Below, piece after piece: positions 1 through 10,769 of a stretch of DNA of 64,000 bases (within the stretch, counting starts at the first letter, position 1; each line of letters starts with the position of its first letter). This stretch comes from Rhizopus sp. PT2906 (taxonomy: Eukaryota > Mucoromycota > Mucoromycetes > Mucorales > Rhizopodaceae), in assembly GCA_025529335.1 (NCBI GenBank), contig JAMYHX010000038.1, positions 97,289 to 161,288 of the forward strand, read 5' to 3'. A program made the translations under genes and the position numbers. The notes beneath the pieces were generated by a model that was not told the DNA's origin, did not search any database, and saw nothing but the letters and a program-made list of their open reading frames with translations.

Positions 1-152
1 GAGTCTGTTGTGACTGTTGGTGCCGGACAGTAGCTGATCTGTTCATCATCTTGGGTGCCCTTTCCTTGATGGAGGTTGATAAGACGTCCCCCCGGACGAA
101 ATGTAAAGTCAGATTCATTGGGAATTAGAGTATATTTTTTTCGTAAAGAAGT
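1..152 (-). CDS. Partial gene at window edge, unknown protein
   Basis: On the minus strand an open frame of about 50 codons runs from a plausible 3' splice site (acceptor TAG at 153-155) off the left edge of the window. It has balanced, coding-like composition, with a patch reading NESDFTFRPGGRLINL and then a hydrophilic acidic stretch. The upstream exons to the right could not be fixed: the open frame at 281-667 has no ATG. No family is recognised. It could be an internal or terminal exon of a larger gene lying to the left. Confidence 0.35.
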
Positions 153-1184
153 CTATGTATATTCTGGTTTGAGTAGTACCATGCAAAAGATAAAATGTTA
201 AAGTGATAAGCTCATAGACAGAATTATGAATGTATGAATAAAAAGGAAAGAGGATGTAGATCGAGTGAATATAACAGAGTTTAAAGTATCATAAAGTTAC
301 TGCTTCTAGAATACATACATTCAATGCTGTTCCCCATAGCTCCTTGCCTGTACAAAAAAAAAAAAATTACTGCTTTTTGAGAGAGATAGATAGAATACGT
401 ATAAACTGTTTTCATACTTGCATCAGTGCAATTAAAAGAGCGAAAAGTGCTGCAACTTAAACAAATGAGCATTAAGCAGAATGTAGCAAATAAAAAAGGG
501 ACTTTAGCAAATAAACTGAAAGCGATTTTGATCAGATAATCATATAATGTATTAAAGCTGATATGATGTACACTTACCGTGCACTTTGCTGCATGTTCAA
601 AACGCGTTTCAATACAAAAAGACTGTAAAATGATAGAACAATGACCTGGATATACACACTCGGGCAAGACGCTTTATAAATATATTAAAGAAATATAATA
701 TAAAGTGGACCATATTGCTTTTTATCAATCCGATTTTGACATTCTAATATGCTGTTGTTGTAAAGTACTCGTTACTATAGCGTTACTATGACAAAAGCGT
801 TGCCAAATGAACAAATAATATGTACTTTCCTAAAATGGTAATGTACTCTATGGCAAACTCTTTACACGTGTAAACTACCGCTTTTTATATTAAGCTTGAA
901 TTTTTTTCATTTAAAAAGAAACAATAAAAGATGGGAAAAGGAGCACTGATCACCTTTTTAATACTAAGCTGGTCAGTTTAAAAATCATTCTTTCTGGTGG
1001 TCCCTGATCGCAATGAATAATAATAGTAATACATCCGTCATGAATTAGCCTGTTACACTATTACTGTGCTTATTTTCCAATTACAGATCTTTACTTTCCA
1101 AATATCCTTTTCTTTCTCTATTATCTTATTTTTTTTTATCTTCCTTTACTTTCATTCCCTTTTTATTTATCATAATTATCCATC
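153..1184. other. Intergenic / 5' region, no clear gene
   Basis: This AT-rich stretch lies between the edge gene and the START-domain gene. Its right end (about 1100-1184) is a pyrimidine-rich leader typical of promoters in this window. An open frame at 281-667 on the minus strand lacks an ATG start and is low-complexity at its end, so it is not called. Confidence 0.4.
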
Positions 1185-4023
1185 ATGTATAGAAAACAAG
1201 ATGATTCACTACACTCTTCTATTCTTCGTGTAACAAAATCTAATTACTATGACCGTGACAGTGGTATAGCAACAACAGAGACAGAAGACGAGAGTGCAGC
1301 GCCGACCTGCATATTTAGCGACGACGATGACTATTATAAACGAGCTAATACATCAACCATCAGTTATGCTATGGACAAAGACAGCAGTATATCCTCTCTG
1401 CTATACTCTCCAAACTACTTTGCTAATCTAGGAGATCAGGCAATCTATTCTCTCAAAGATTTCATGAACGATCACGACTGGAAAAAAGTGCTGAAGCATA
1501 AGAGCGGCGTTACTGTTTATATGCTTCAAAAGCAACATAAAGGGGAAAAATCAGCACTGTTTCGAGGAGAGACTGTCATTGAAGGATTTACCCCTCAATC
1601 TATCTTTTATGTGATCGGTATGAGGAAATTATGGGATGAACAGTAAGGGCGTAGATATACTAGTGTTCTTCTTTTGCCAACATTCGCCCTTATTCCTTTA
1701 GATTTGAAGAAGGAAGGCTGATAGAAAACTTGAATGATACAACTTCATTAACTTACGAATCATATAAATCAACCTCTTCATCAAAGTAAAATACACATCT
1801 TTTTTTCTTTCTTTTATTGAAAGAGGGAGAGCTAATGACTTTATTAGAGCTTATGATGTGACACTTGTAGAAAAAATTGATTGCTCTGCGGATGGAGAAA
1901 TCATTTTTGCCTGTACAAGCGTAGATACCCCCAAGGCTCCAAAGGTGCCTGGAAAAAATAGACATCACGTCAAGGTAATGAAGAATATGTTGGAGGCATA
2001 GATTGATTATAACATTCTTTTTTTTTTTGAAAAAAAAAAAAAAACAGTTACAAGGTTGGATACTTCGACAAACAAGTTCTCACCCACCGGCAACCAAAGT
2101 TACATTTATTACACAAGAATATATCAGGGGCTGGATACCTGGACTCACCAAAAAATCATTGGCTAGAAAGCCTTTGATTATTGCTGCCATTGATGATTAC
2201 TTGCAACGAAAGGCAGACAGATTAAAGACACAGGGGCACAGCAATCAGAAACAAATATCAGAGCCTTCTATACCTCGAATTGTCGCACCTCCTTCACCGT
2301 CCTCCACGCCGAGGTCTATTCTTAGTGTGCGTACGCCTTCACCCCCGTATGTGCATTTGTTTAATAATTGTCTTACGGCTAACTCTATCTTTTTAGGAAC
2401 CAACCCATCTACATGCAGTCTTCACCTACACTAGGAATTGCGACACCTCCACTTACCAAGGACTATCCAAAGGGACGGATCATCTTGTCCAATCCACCGC
2501 CACGCGTATCCTCACTAAGCTCAAATACACCTAAACAAGTTAAATTTGCAGACGATCCAGCCCTGAAACACACTACATCCGATTCATACTTACCAAAGCT
2601 ACCAGAAGCTCATCCAGCAAGACTCTATCCGGCAAGTCGTCATAGGGAGGCGCGCAAAGAAAGCCTAGAGTCACTGAAAAAACATGTAGAAAGCGATTTA
2701 GACGAATGGAAATCGGCAGGAGAATCAGATCATGCCAAATACTACATCAAACCGCTTCCCGATACAGCCTTACCGATCATGCGAAGCGACTGTGAGATTC
2801 AAGGAGATTGGTCACCAGAACAAGTTTGCTCTGTGATCCAATGCTTTGGCGCTCGAAAGAAATGTAAGTTCTATTGGGCACTGGATATATGTTTTACTTA
2901 ACCCACCCGTAGGGGATGAACACTTTGAGGATGGTCAAGTAGTAGAAAGATTCTCACAAAAGGAATACTTGATTCATATCAAAATGAAGAGCTTGTTTCC
3001 TATTCAAAGCCGAGATTTTTCAGTTCTCACAAGTATCGAAAGCAACATCAATACAGGCGCAGTCTATATCGTGTCCACCAGTGTAGAGGATGAATTACTG
3101 CCATTAGAAGAAAAGGAGCAACAACGTACGCGAGGGCATTATACGACGTATGGGTGGGCGCTTTTGCCGAGCCGGAACTCAGTCAAGGTCACCTTTATTG
3201 CTCACATGCACCTCGGAGGCACGACACCATTACCATCATCCATTGTCAGACGATTGACCACACAGGTCCCGTCCTGTCTGGATCGAATACAGAATTACTT
3301 GGATCAAGTGGGCTGTCCGCCCTATATTCGTCGGGTGGCAGGTAAGATCGTACTAGAGCAGTTTGATACAGAGAGCAAGTCGTATTCGATAACCTATATG
3401 GCCAAACACGCTCCATCACGAAGAAATCACTCGTCATGGTGCACAGATCTTCGTGTGCACCCACGCATGTATGCCTTGGGTTATCATGTCGAGACACAGC
3501 CGCTGGATGGCGTACGAGTAGAGATCAGGCCAGGTGTTGGGTTGAGAGTTTATACAGAAAACGAAGCGTTGGAAGGAGAAAGGATTCATTTGACGGTTGT
3601 TCCTGTGTTAGAGGGTACTGAGCCACGGTATACCTGGAACAGTTCCGATATCATGGAAAGCAAAAGAATTGAAAAAATAGTAATAGAAGAAGAAGAAGAA
3701 GAAGAAAAAGAGCAACCAGAGGTTCGATTAGAGAAACAAGTAGATATTGAACATTCAGATGAAAGTCATGTAGATATTATGGAACCATTACAGATTGAAA
3801 AAGTGAATGTAAGACTTTTAGATTCCGCTTTTTTACAAGTATAATAATTGTTTACAATCTTTAGATTGATGAGGAAGCACCTGTTGTTGTAAAACGGCAG
3901 CATAGTGCAGACATTGTCATTACAGATGAACTTGCATTTTCTATGGAGCAGTTTTCATTTATTATTCTGCTCATGCTAGTATGTTATTACTTGGGGAAGT
4001 TGTCCTGTCAATGTTCTGTATAG
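1185..4023 (+). CDS. Double START-domain lipid-binding protein with C-terminal TM anchor
   Basis: Seven exons join cleanly: 1185-1642, 1702-1785, 1848-1974, 2048-2346, 2397-2863, 2913-3808 and 3865-4023. They give 829 residues with every join in phase. The first START-like domain (about residues 80-260) contains KLWDEQFEEG and VEKIDCSADG followed by the typical LQGWIL strand. A second START-like domain (about 410-620) repeats the pattern with KKWDEHFEDG. A beta-rich region and an acidic Glu-rich linker follow. The last exon encodes a hydrophobic helix (FIILLMLVCYYLGKL) about 10 residues from the C-terminus, as in tail-anchored proteins. START domains bind single lipids or sterols, so a membrane-anchored lipid-transfer or lipid-sensing role is inferred. 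The ligand cannot be read from sequence. The START call is strong; the exact exon 2/3 boundaries are less sure. Confidence 0.82.
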
Positions 4024-4883
4024 ACAATTTTTTTTATTATAGACGTAATCCTTAATGTATAATGCATAAAATAATCTTGTACATCATGATATTGAATACA
4101 AAGGGACCATCCAATCTGAAAGAGCCTTTCTTGATTCTAGTAAAATGTTTACGAGTTTTATATATGTGGTCTGTTGGATGAAGAGGGTAAAGTCAAAAAA
4201 AAAAGCTCTTGTATTTTTGGTTCAAAGTGTTTGAATGATAATAGAGTAATAAAAAGAAAACTTCATCAGCCAAAAGGCCAGAATCAGTCAGTTGGTGAAG
4301 ACTGAAAATGTGATATATAAATCTCATCTTCTTCTTATCTTTCTATGTTAGAATACATTTTACAGTCCTTCCAGTTTTATTGGCTACTTTGTTTGGCTTC
4401 AATATTCCTTCTATTGAGTGTTTCCACATCACTAAACTTACTTTGCTTGACTCTTGCGCTTTAAAAACAGATAGATCAGTTGAATATACAGTTGCGACTA
4501 CTTTCACTATTTATTATACTCATACATATGTCTCATATCAATTGAAACAAAAGAACTACATCCGTAACTATGTATTATTCTAATATAATACAGCAGCTTT
4601 TACTACATTTATTATTATAAAGGATATTATTCAGTAATGCTACTACATATATTATAAAGACCAAGGACAACAAATAAATACAGCTTCAATTGGTTCTACA
4701 TGAACGTTAATGTATGAGAACGATATCATGGACTTTGTTGTAAGTTGGGTTAACAACATGGTGAAGTTGCTTTTGAAATGAGAGAGATCCTGATAGGTGA
4801 GTAGGTTCAGGTACCATAAGTTGTTGCCTATGAAGAGAGTATGTTTAAAAGCCCGCTCTACCGCTTACTATCCCTCACTCAAA
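4024..4883. other. AT-rich intergenic region
   Basis: This is the 3' flank of the START gene. It has AT-rich runs and short ORFs without coding character, such as 4380-4583. I see no promoter, RNA gene or repeat that can be supported. Confidence 0.4.
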
Positions 4884-5862
4884 GGAACTTGTCCATAACA
4901 ATTCCATCGATGTTGTGGAAGTTGTTCATAGACAGACGCTGACGTTTTAGTTCATGATTAATTGCCTGAAGACGCACCTTACCAGGAAAGAACTGACAAC
5001 TAAGTATAGCCATAGCAAAAGTATCTAGGAGCCTCCAGACATTGGTTCTTGTTTGGATATCTCGGGAAATGCAAAGACTTGTGCCGTGCTTTGAAAAATT
5101 AAAAACAATCGAAAGTTATCACTTACAAGATAAGAAAAATTTCATTGTAGAAGCGAAAAGTCGGATCATTTGTGGTTTAGCACACAGAGTTTTTAGTAGC
5201 GTCATGTGACATTCGTCAGGAGAAGTTGCCTATTTTGAAATGCAGCAAAAAAATCTTGGTAAAGCGATCTAAATTTGTGAAAAACATGGTACGGCTCCCC
5301 ACTCAATAGCTTTGTTCGTGATATTCAATAGGTTTTTCGGATAAATGGCTCTTATTTGTTGGTTGCCTATTTTTTTTTCACCCGAGAAGGCTAGTGCTAC
5401 GGGCGCTTCCTTGGGGCACTGCCTGTGTCGTCACTACATAACTTTACCTAACCTAAGGCTGCCCAGTGGGATATTCTTTGATATAAAATTACTCTTGAAT
5501 GACTTTGGTTCTTTGTCGATAGTACTGACAATATAAAAACATTAAAATACAGCAATAACCACATTTTATCTCTTTCTTTTTGAAGCTTTATTCTATACCA
5601 AGAAGCATGGAAAGATGTCCATTCTCTGGACAGGTTCAGCTTAACACTACGCATTGAAAAGGTTTGTCAAAGGTATCACAGATAGCGCTTGTAACATTAC
5701 CCTCCCGTTGGTTTCCTCGTGCGCGTAGTGTACACCAAAAAATATCTTTTGCGAATGATCACTCCGAGAATTGGTATAACATTCATATTTGATGCATGAT
5801 AGACCACATATTCGGTGACTTAGAACGACTTGAGATAATAAGGTAAACACATTTTCATGCAT
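4884..5862 (-). pseudogene. Decayed multi-exon gene fragments, unknown family
   Basis: Several minus-strand patches keep coding character but are broken. At about 5862-5647 a frame includes HRICGLSCIKYECY and GVHYAHEETNGRVML; at 5640-5560 there is KLNLSREWTSFHASWY; at about 5235-5120 an exon begins after a TAG acceptor with ATSPDECHMTLLKTL; and at about 5060-4886 a final piece reads NVWRLLDTFAMAILSCQFF to a stop. The patches are in different frames with stops between them, and no start codon joins them. I do not recognise the family. The pattern looks like a dead member of a repeated gene family or transposon cargo. Confidence 0.45.
5341..5470 (+). repeat. Dispersed repeat copy (related to 24.3-24.7 kb)
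   Basis: The core GGCTAGTGCTACGGGCGCTT at about 5389, plus CCTTGGGGC and a following GTCACT...AACTTTAC segment, recurs in inverted orientation at about 24610-24665 with only a few substitutions. At least two copies in 64 kb indicate a dispersed repeat, probably a mobile-element fragment. Confidence 0.55.
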
Positions 5863-5887
5863 TCCTATTTAATCTTTTGTATTAGTT

Positions 5888-6230
5888 ATTAAGTGTTTTT
5901 AGAATTGAGGGGGCATCAATGGCGTCTGCTGTAAAGAAAACACGCCAAAAGAACTTTAAAGACGTATACAATTTAGAAAAAATATAGGTCGACGATTTGA
6001 TTTCCTAATAGGAGAAAATCACCCAAAAAGCACCATTAGTTTAAAGTATGGTGCAGTAGGGGTGGCTAAAAGTGACGACTTAAACAGCAACAAAATGATA
6101 ATTGAAAAAAATGCCAAGCTGCCAAGAATCTCAAAAGACATGCTGGATATGCCTGTGCAAGAACAGCAAGGAGATGCTAGTAATTTATGCACGTTTGGTG
6201 TTGTACACTAGACTGTACCTTAAATATCTT
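5888..6230 (+). pseudogene. Gene remnant, unknown family
   Basis: On the plus strand an acceptor-like TAATAG at about 6005-6012 is followed by a frame of about 65 codons. It contains HPKSTISLKYGAVGVAKSD and LPRISKDMLDMPVQ and ends at a TAG near 6209. Composition and splice-like context suggest a former exon, but upstream sequence is broken by stops and no start is present. Its relation to the minus-strand fragments at 4.9-5.9 kb is unclear. Confidence 0.35.
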
Positions 6231-6444
6231 TTATGCTCTTTTGCCTTTTCTTTCTTTGTGAGCTTACAAACCAAAGCTTATATAGAAAATTAGAAAGGGT
6301 ATGAGTATTTAAGGAATATTTATTATTATACTTGACAATAAAATAAAGCGGTTGTCAACAAACATCGAAACCATCAAACGCCACATATTTTAGTAGTAAC
6401 ACAACATAAGGTAGATGAAGCTTTAGGCTTTTTTGTTGTTTAAA

Positions 6445-6475
6445 GCACTCTTTCTTTCTTTCTTTCTTTCTCCCC
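6445..6475 (+). repeat. (TTTC)n pyrimidine tract in F-box gene leader
   Basis: A TTTC microsatellite lies immediately upstream of TTACAG and the F-box start codon. It may act as the polypyrimidine tract of a 5'-UTR intron, because CAG follows 9 nt before the ATG. Confidence 0.5.
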
Positions 6476-6490
6476 TTGTTACAGTATCTC

Positions 6491-8209
6491 ATGACGACAA
6501 CAACAATCCATCATCTACCAGCAGATATACTCGATCATGTCTTTCAGCACACAGACAGGACAACCCTTAAAGAATGTCGGCTTGTTTGCGTATCATGGTA
6601 TCTTTTAACTACACCGTATCTTTTTCGTAGTATTCAAATCAACAGCACGCTTCAAATTGTTAAATTCATACACTTTCACGAGAATCCAGCATCTGATCAA
6701 CTTGTTCCATTTGGAAAATATGTCAAAAGAGTCACTACTGGTGAGGACAGAGGGATGGCTAATTGGTGGTTACAAGGCGAACGTTTTGCAATGTTTGTCA
6801 AATATTTCCCCAAGGTTACATCGGTTAGCATTTCTCCGACTGTTTGTGAAGGCAGCTTGTATTATTACTTATTTGAAGCTGATGAGAATATAAAATGGAA
6901 GCTTCAGAGGCTTGATCGGTTTTGCTATTACCAAACATTTAAATTGGATCATTATTACAAGTATAAAGACACCATCAAGGTCATAAGATGGCTCAAAGAC
7001 ATTCTAGACTTTCATTTTGTAATAGACTTTCCATTACTTGAAGAACTAGTCTTACCTTCGACAGTGGTTATCACAGACATACAAGATTTCATGTTCATTT
7101 GTAGTGCATGCTCCAATTTAACCGACCTAGATCTGTATACCAACATGAACAATCGTACAAGTCTGATGACTGACTTTGCTGTATGCCCCTCATTGAACAC
7201 TCTAAATGTTAGATGCCGTTCCTTGATACCCAAGGTGCTGGTTGATTATATTACTACAAGTTTGGTCAATCTTTCAAATATAACCTTTTGGATCGAAAGA
7301 GCATCGACACAAGCAAACTTTGGTGAAATCTATAAACAGCTAGAAGATTTTTTGTTTACACCTCAGAAGAAGTTAGCTTCTTTAACATTAAAAGCAGAAA
7401 CAAGACACAGGGGTGATCATGAACAAATATATACAATGATTGATGAATATCTCAACGTCGCCTGTAGTCCTTCCAAGCTTAAAGCGGGTAATTCTATGAA
7501 ATGGACAGCAGTCGATTCGTCAGTGATCACCATAGATTTATGCAAGTCATGGAATCATACAATCAAATGTCAAATCAGGTCATGCATAGGTTTGTTTATT
7601 TACTTTATCGAAAAAGATGGTTTTACAAGCTGCAAAATGCCAAACTTTCATAAACTGTGCTTAGAGCTAAAATTTAAGTGGTACAGTATTCCAAGAAATT
7701 TCGCTTTATTTATAGAAAAGGCTTGTAACTTGCAGGAGTTGACTCTTCGTGGGTACAGCATAAAGAATACTTATCGCTGTGTTTATGAATCAATACGAAT
7801 TTTGCGTATTGAAAAATCCTCGTGTCGTCCTAATTTTTTCTACATGTTTGCTAGATATTTTCCAAACTTGAAAGAATTGCATTTGCACAAAATCAGAATG
7901 GTTGACAGTTTTGACTGCTCTACAGAAATGCTGGTACAATTGGTTGATCTGTATTTGGAAAAATTATCATTGACTACAAATGAATGGCTTGATTCTGCAA
8001 AAGCTCCAAAGGAAGAGCTTGTATGCGTAGGAATAGAGGGAAGGTGTCAATATATCAAAGTATGTGCTGGCGAGATTCCAAAAACTATAACAAATGAAGA
8101 AGGGGCTGCGTTGTGGGACCGCTTGCCTATTGAGCATAGATATCTCATAATGTATAGCGTTCCTGCTCGCTTTGAGCTGAACAATGTTTATATTGAACTG
8201 ACAATATAA
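6491..8209 (+). CDS. F-box / LRR-like protein
   Basis: An uninterrupted 572-residue frame opens with a canonical F-box at about residues 7-55 (HHLPADILDHVFQHTDRTTL, then CRLVCVSWYLLTTPYLFRSI). The rest shows irregular leucine-rich segments such as LEELVLPS, LTDLDLYTN, LKELHLHK and LVDLYLEKL, as in fungal F-box/LRR substrate adaptors. The start at 6491 is the first ATG; the open frame extends slightly upstream only through a TTG. F-box proteins bind Skp1 in SCF ubiquitin ligases and select substrates. The substrate here is unknown. This type is often expanded in Mucoromycota and weakly conserved. No introns are needed. Confidence 0.85.
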   Translation: MTTTTIHHLPADILDHVFQHTDRTTLKECRLVCVSWYLLTTPYLFRSIQINSTLQIVKFIHFHENPASDQLVPFGKYVKRVTTGEDRGMANWWLQGERFAMFVKYFPKVTSVSISPTVCEGSLYYYLFEADENIKWKLQRLDRFCYYQTFKLDHYYKYKDTIKVIRWLKDILDFHFVIDFPLLEELVLPSTVVITDIQDFMFICSACSNLTDLDLYTNMNNRTSLMTDFAVCPSLNTLNVRCRSLIPKVLVDYITTSLVNLSNITFWIERASTQANFGEIYKQLEDFLFTPQKKLASLTLKAETRHRGDHEQIYTMIDEYLNVACSPSKLKAGNSMKWTAVDSSVITIDLCKSWNHTIKCQIRSCIGLFIYFIEKDGFTSCKMPNFHKLCLELKFKWYSIPRNFALFIEKACNLQELTLRGYSIKNTYRCVYESIRILRIEKSSCRPNFFYMFARYFPNLKELHLHKIRMVDSFDCSTEMLVQLVDLYLEKLSLTTNEWLDSAKAPKEELVCVGIEGRCQYIKVCAGEIPKTITNEEGAALWDRLPIEHRYLIMYSVPARFELNNVYIELTI

Positions 8210-8284
8210 TAATAAAAGAAAGTCCTTTTTATTCCACAAGCGCTTAAATTAGATGACAGGCTCTTTACAAATAGATTTCTCACT

Positions 8285-8690
8285 TTTACTTCACTTGTGC
8301 ACTTTTAAAACAGAAATGAGCGTACTTTTTTCTACAAAAACGGAAAAGGTGAAGTTGTGGATGAAAGTGGAAATATACATTTTGAGCTGGATATTGACAC
8401 TCAAGCAATATCCCATTGATTACATTACCAATTATGATGAGCATTTGGACTATAAACCACATGAAAAAAACAAAAGAAAAACCTCACAATAAAAAACGAA
8501 GCTTACATGAGAAGCTAATAAAAAAAAATGGAAATGAAATTCGTTCATACTGGAAACATGATGATACTGTGAAAGAAAAACCTTTATTTTTCTTAGTTTA
8601 CGAAGGAGTAATACTAGGGGCACTGCAAAAGCATTTAAACGTCACAATAAAACATTCATTTTTGAACAGTTATTGTCAATAGATTGAGGG
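8285..8690 (+). pseudogene. Decayed N-terminal (HTH) part of a DDE transposase
   Basis: Overlapping frames preserve blocks of one protein, with shifts between them: GEVVDESGNIHFELDIDTQA, then IDYITNYDEHLD, then KNGNEIRSYWKHDDTVKEK and FFLVYEGVILGALQKHLNV. The last block resembles the DNA-binding helix-turn-helix start of Tc1/pogo-like transposases common in these fungi (K-E-K-F-F-x-L-V-Y-E-x-G-M-x-x-x-A-A-x-x-L). At least two frame changes and the absence of a catalytic domain show that it is dead. Confidence 0.5.
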
Positions 8691-8699
8691 CAAGGCTAG

Positions 8700-9645
8700 A
8701 GTATATAAAAGTATTTGCTTTATGAAACAAGATGTAAGGCTATGAGAGTACGATTCCATTGATTTGGTAAATGTTGTCAAGTAAAAGGGAGGCTATATGT
8801 GGATGCTATACGGCCAAAGGTTCTGCTTGCAATGTAAATCCAACTTTATTACTTTTTAAAAGCAAAATAAAAAACATATTATGAGTAATAACAACTTATT
8901 CAATGCAATACTATAAACTGTATGACTGCTGATGTAAACTTCATAGAGTGGTATATATTGGCATAAACAAAACCATTGTTAAAGGCATATTCTTTAAATT
9001 ATACCATTTTGAGTTGTAGCGTTCACGTATAATGCATTTTTCACTTGAACAGCCTTCAGTTTTCTTTCAAAAGAGTATTTTGCAGTTTGGGAGGAGTATA
9101 ATCTTTTTTGGATTTTGCAGTGTCCTTAATATTACCCCAAGTTAACATATATCTCCTCCATAACTTCCTGGTCTACATTGTTTCTAAAGGATGTTTATGA
9201 ATTATCGACTAGTAGAGACGTTTTGGTCTTTTGTATGAGCATATTGGTAAAGAAAAAGAGTAAACTGAGGGTTAACGAGCTTCATGAAGTGAAAATATAT
9301 GATCTATTTCGTGTAACTAAGCCATAAGTGGATCTCAAGCAGTCAAACAGGATCATAACGCACATATGCTTTACAATTTTTATCCTCAAAAGCGTACAAT
9401 GAAAAAGGATCAAGGTTTATGATTCTCATTCAAAGTAAAATATGCCCTGAATAGCGTTCACTTTATTGACACATTGAAGACAACTTGGCAAAAAAGAGGA
9501 TCTACACGCAGATATTTTTCATTGGTCGTTGAGATTTAATTAATACGTGAGGAATTTTGTTTTTTATTAAACTCAAAAAACAGCGACGATTCTATTTAAA
9601 TAAGTGCCTTTTCACTATTTTAGTCTTTTTTTTTTTTACTTTTAA
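8700..9645. other. Intergenic region upstream of phosphomannomutase
   Basis: This AT-rich sequence holds no convincing gene. The last 60 bases form a T-rich leader directly before the phosphomannomutase ATG. Confidence 0.4.
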
Positions 9646-9650
9646 ATTAA

Positions 9651-10626
9651 ATGATGGCTATTGACTCTGGTTTCTTGGATCGTGAACAACCTGACACAAT
9701 TGTTCTTTTTGATGTCGATGGCACATTGACGCCTGCACGTAATGTAAGTTTAATCCAATTTAATATCTTTTTCATATTGAACTTTTTATAGTTTATCTCT
9801 CAAGAAATGAAGGATTGTTTGGCAAATTTACGCAAGAAGGTTGCTATTGGATTCGTAGGTGGATCTGATATCAGTAAACAATATGAACAACTTGGAAGTA
9901 CCAGTAATGTATTCGATTGATCGCTTGTCACTTTATGCTTATTTATTATAATAGTCTTGGAAGATTTTGATTTCTGTTTTGCTGAAAATGGTCTTACTGC
10001 TTATCGTTTAGGAAAACAACTGGCATCTCAGGTAAGATTTACATGTATTGCATTTTTTTTTTTTTTTTGTAAATGCTTACATGTCTGTAGAGTTTTATTC
10101 AATGGATCGGTGATGAAGAATATAACAAGTTGGTCAACTTCATTTTGCGTTATATTGCTGATTTAGATATTCCCAAAAAGAGGTACATCTATCATGTTTC
10201 AAAAAGAAGTGTTTATTAATATGATCTAAAAGAGGTACATTTATTGAATTCCGTAACGGAATGATCAATGTGTCACCTATCGGACGTAACTGTTCAAGAG
10301 AAGAACGTAATGAATTTGAAAAGTACGATCTTTCAATCCGCATTCGAGAAAAATTCGTTGAAGCACTCAAAAAGGAATTCTCACATCTTTCATTAACCTA
10401 TTCTATTGGAGGACAAATCTCTTTTGATGTATTCCCCACAGGATGGGATAAAACTTACTGTTTGCGTCATCTTAAAGCCGATGGTTTCAAAAACATTCAC
10501 TTCTTTGGTGATAAGACATTTGAAGGTGGTAATGATTATGAAATTTATACTCATCCCGAAGTCATTGGTCATAGCGTAAAGTGTCCTGAAGACACAATGC
10601 GTATCTTGTCTGAATTATTTCCTTAA
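9651..10626 (+). CDS. SEC53: Phosphomannomutase
   Basis: Five exons (9651-9743, 9792-9903, 9955-10031, 10091-10182, 10233-10626) give 255 residues, close to the family's roughly 250. The HAD-type catalytic motif DVDGTLTPAR is in exon 1. GFVGGSDISKQ, CFAENGLTAY, KKRGTFIEFRNGM, NVSPIGR, GGQISFDVFP and the closing FFGDKT..GGNDYEI follow in the family order. The enzyme converts mannose-6-phosphate to mannose-1-phosphate in the cytosol, feeding GDP-mannose for glycosylation and cell wall. The intron before exon 5 uses an AAAG rather than a YAG acceptor, which is the only join that keeps KRGTFIEF intact. A second ATG lies at 9654. Confidence 0.96.
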
Positions 10627-10769
10627 TAAAATGCTTATTGTTGTTATTGTCCGGAACCCCCACTTTCTTCCTTTCCGAGAATTGATATAAATAGTAGTTT
10701 GTACTTTTTTCCCCCAAAAAAAATCTATATAAATACCTCTCTTTCTTTCCCTTTCTCTTTTTATAAAAT

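Noticed and set aside
281..667. Minus-strand open frame proposed as first exon of the edge gene
   Set aside because: It begins with TTG rather than ATG, turns into low-complexity hydrophobic sequence after a donor-like site, and could not be joined to the exon at 1-152.
4380..4583. 67-codon plus-strand ORF
   Set aside because: Low-complexity, AT-driven, no family features and no leader resembling its neighbours.
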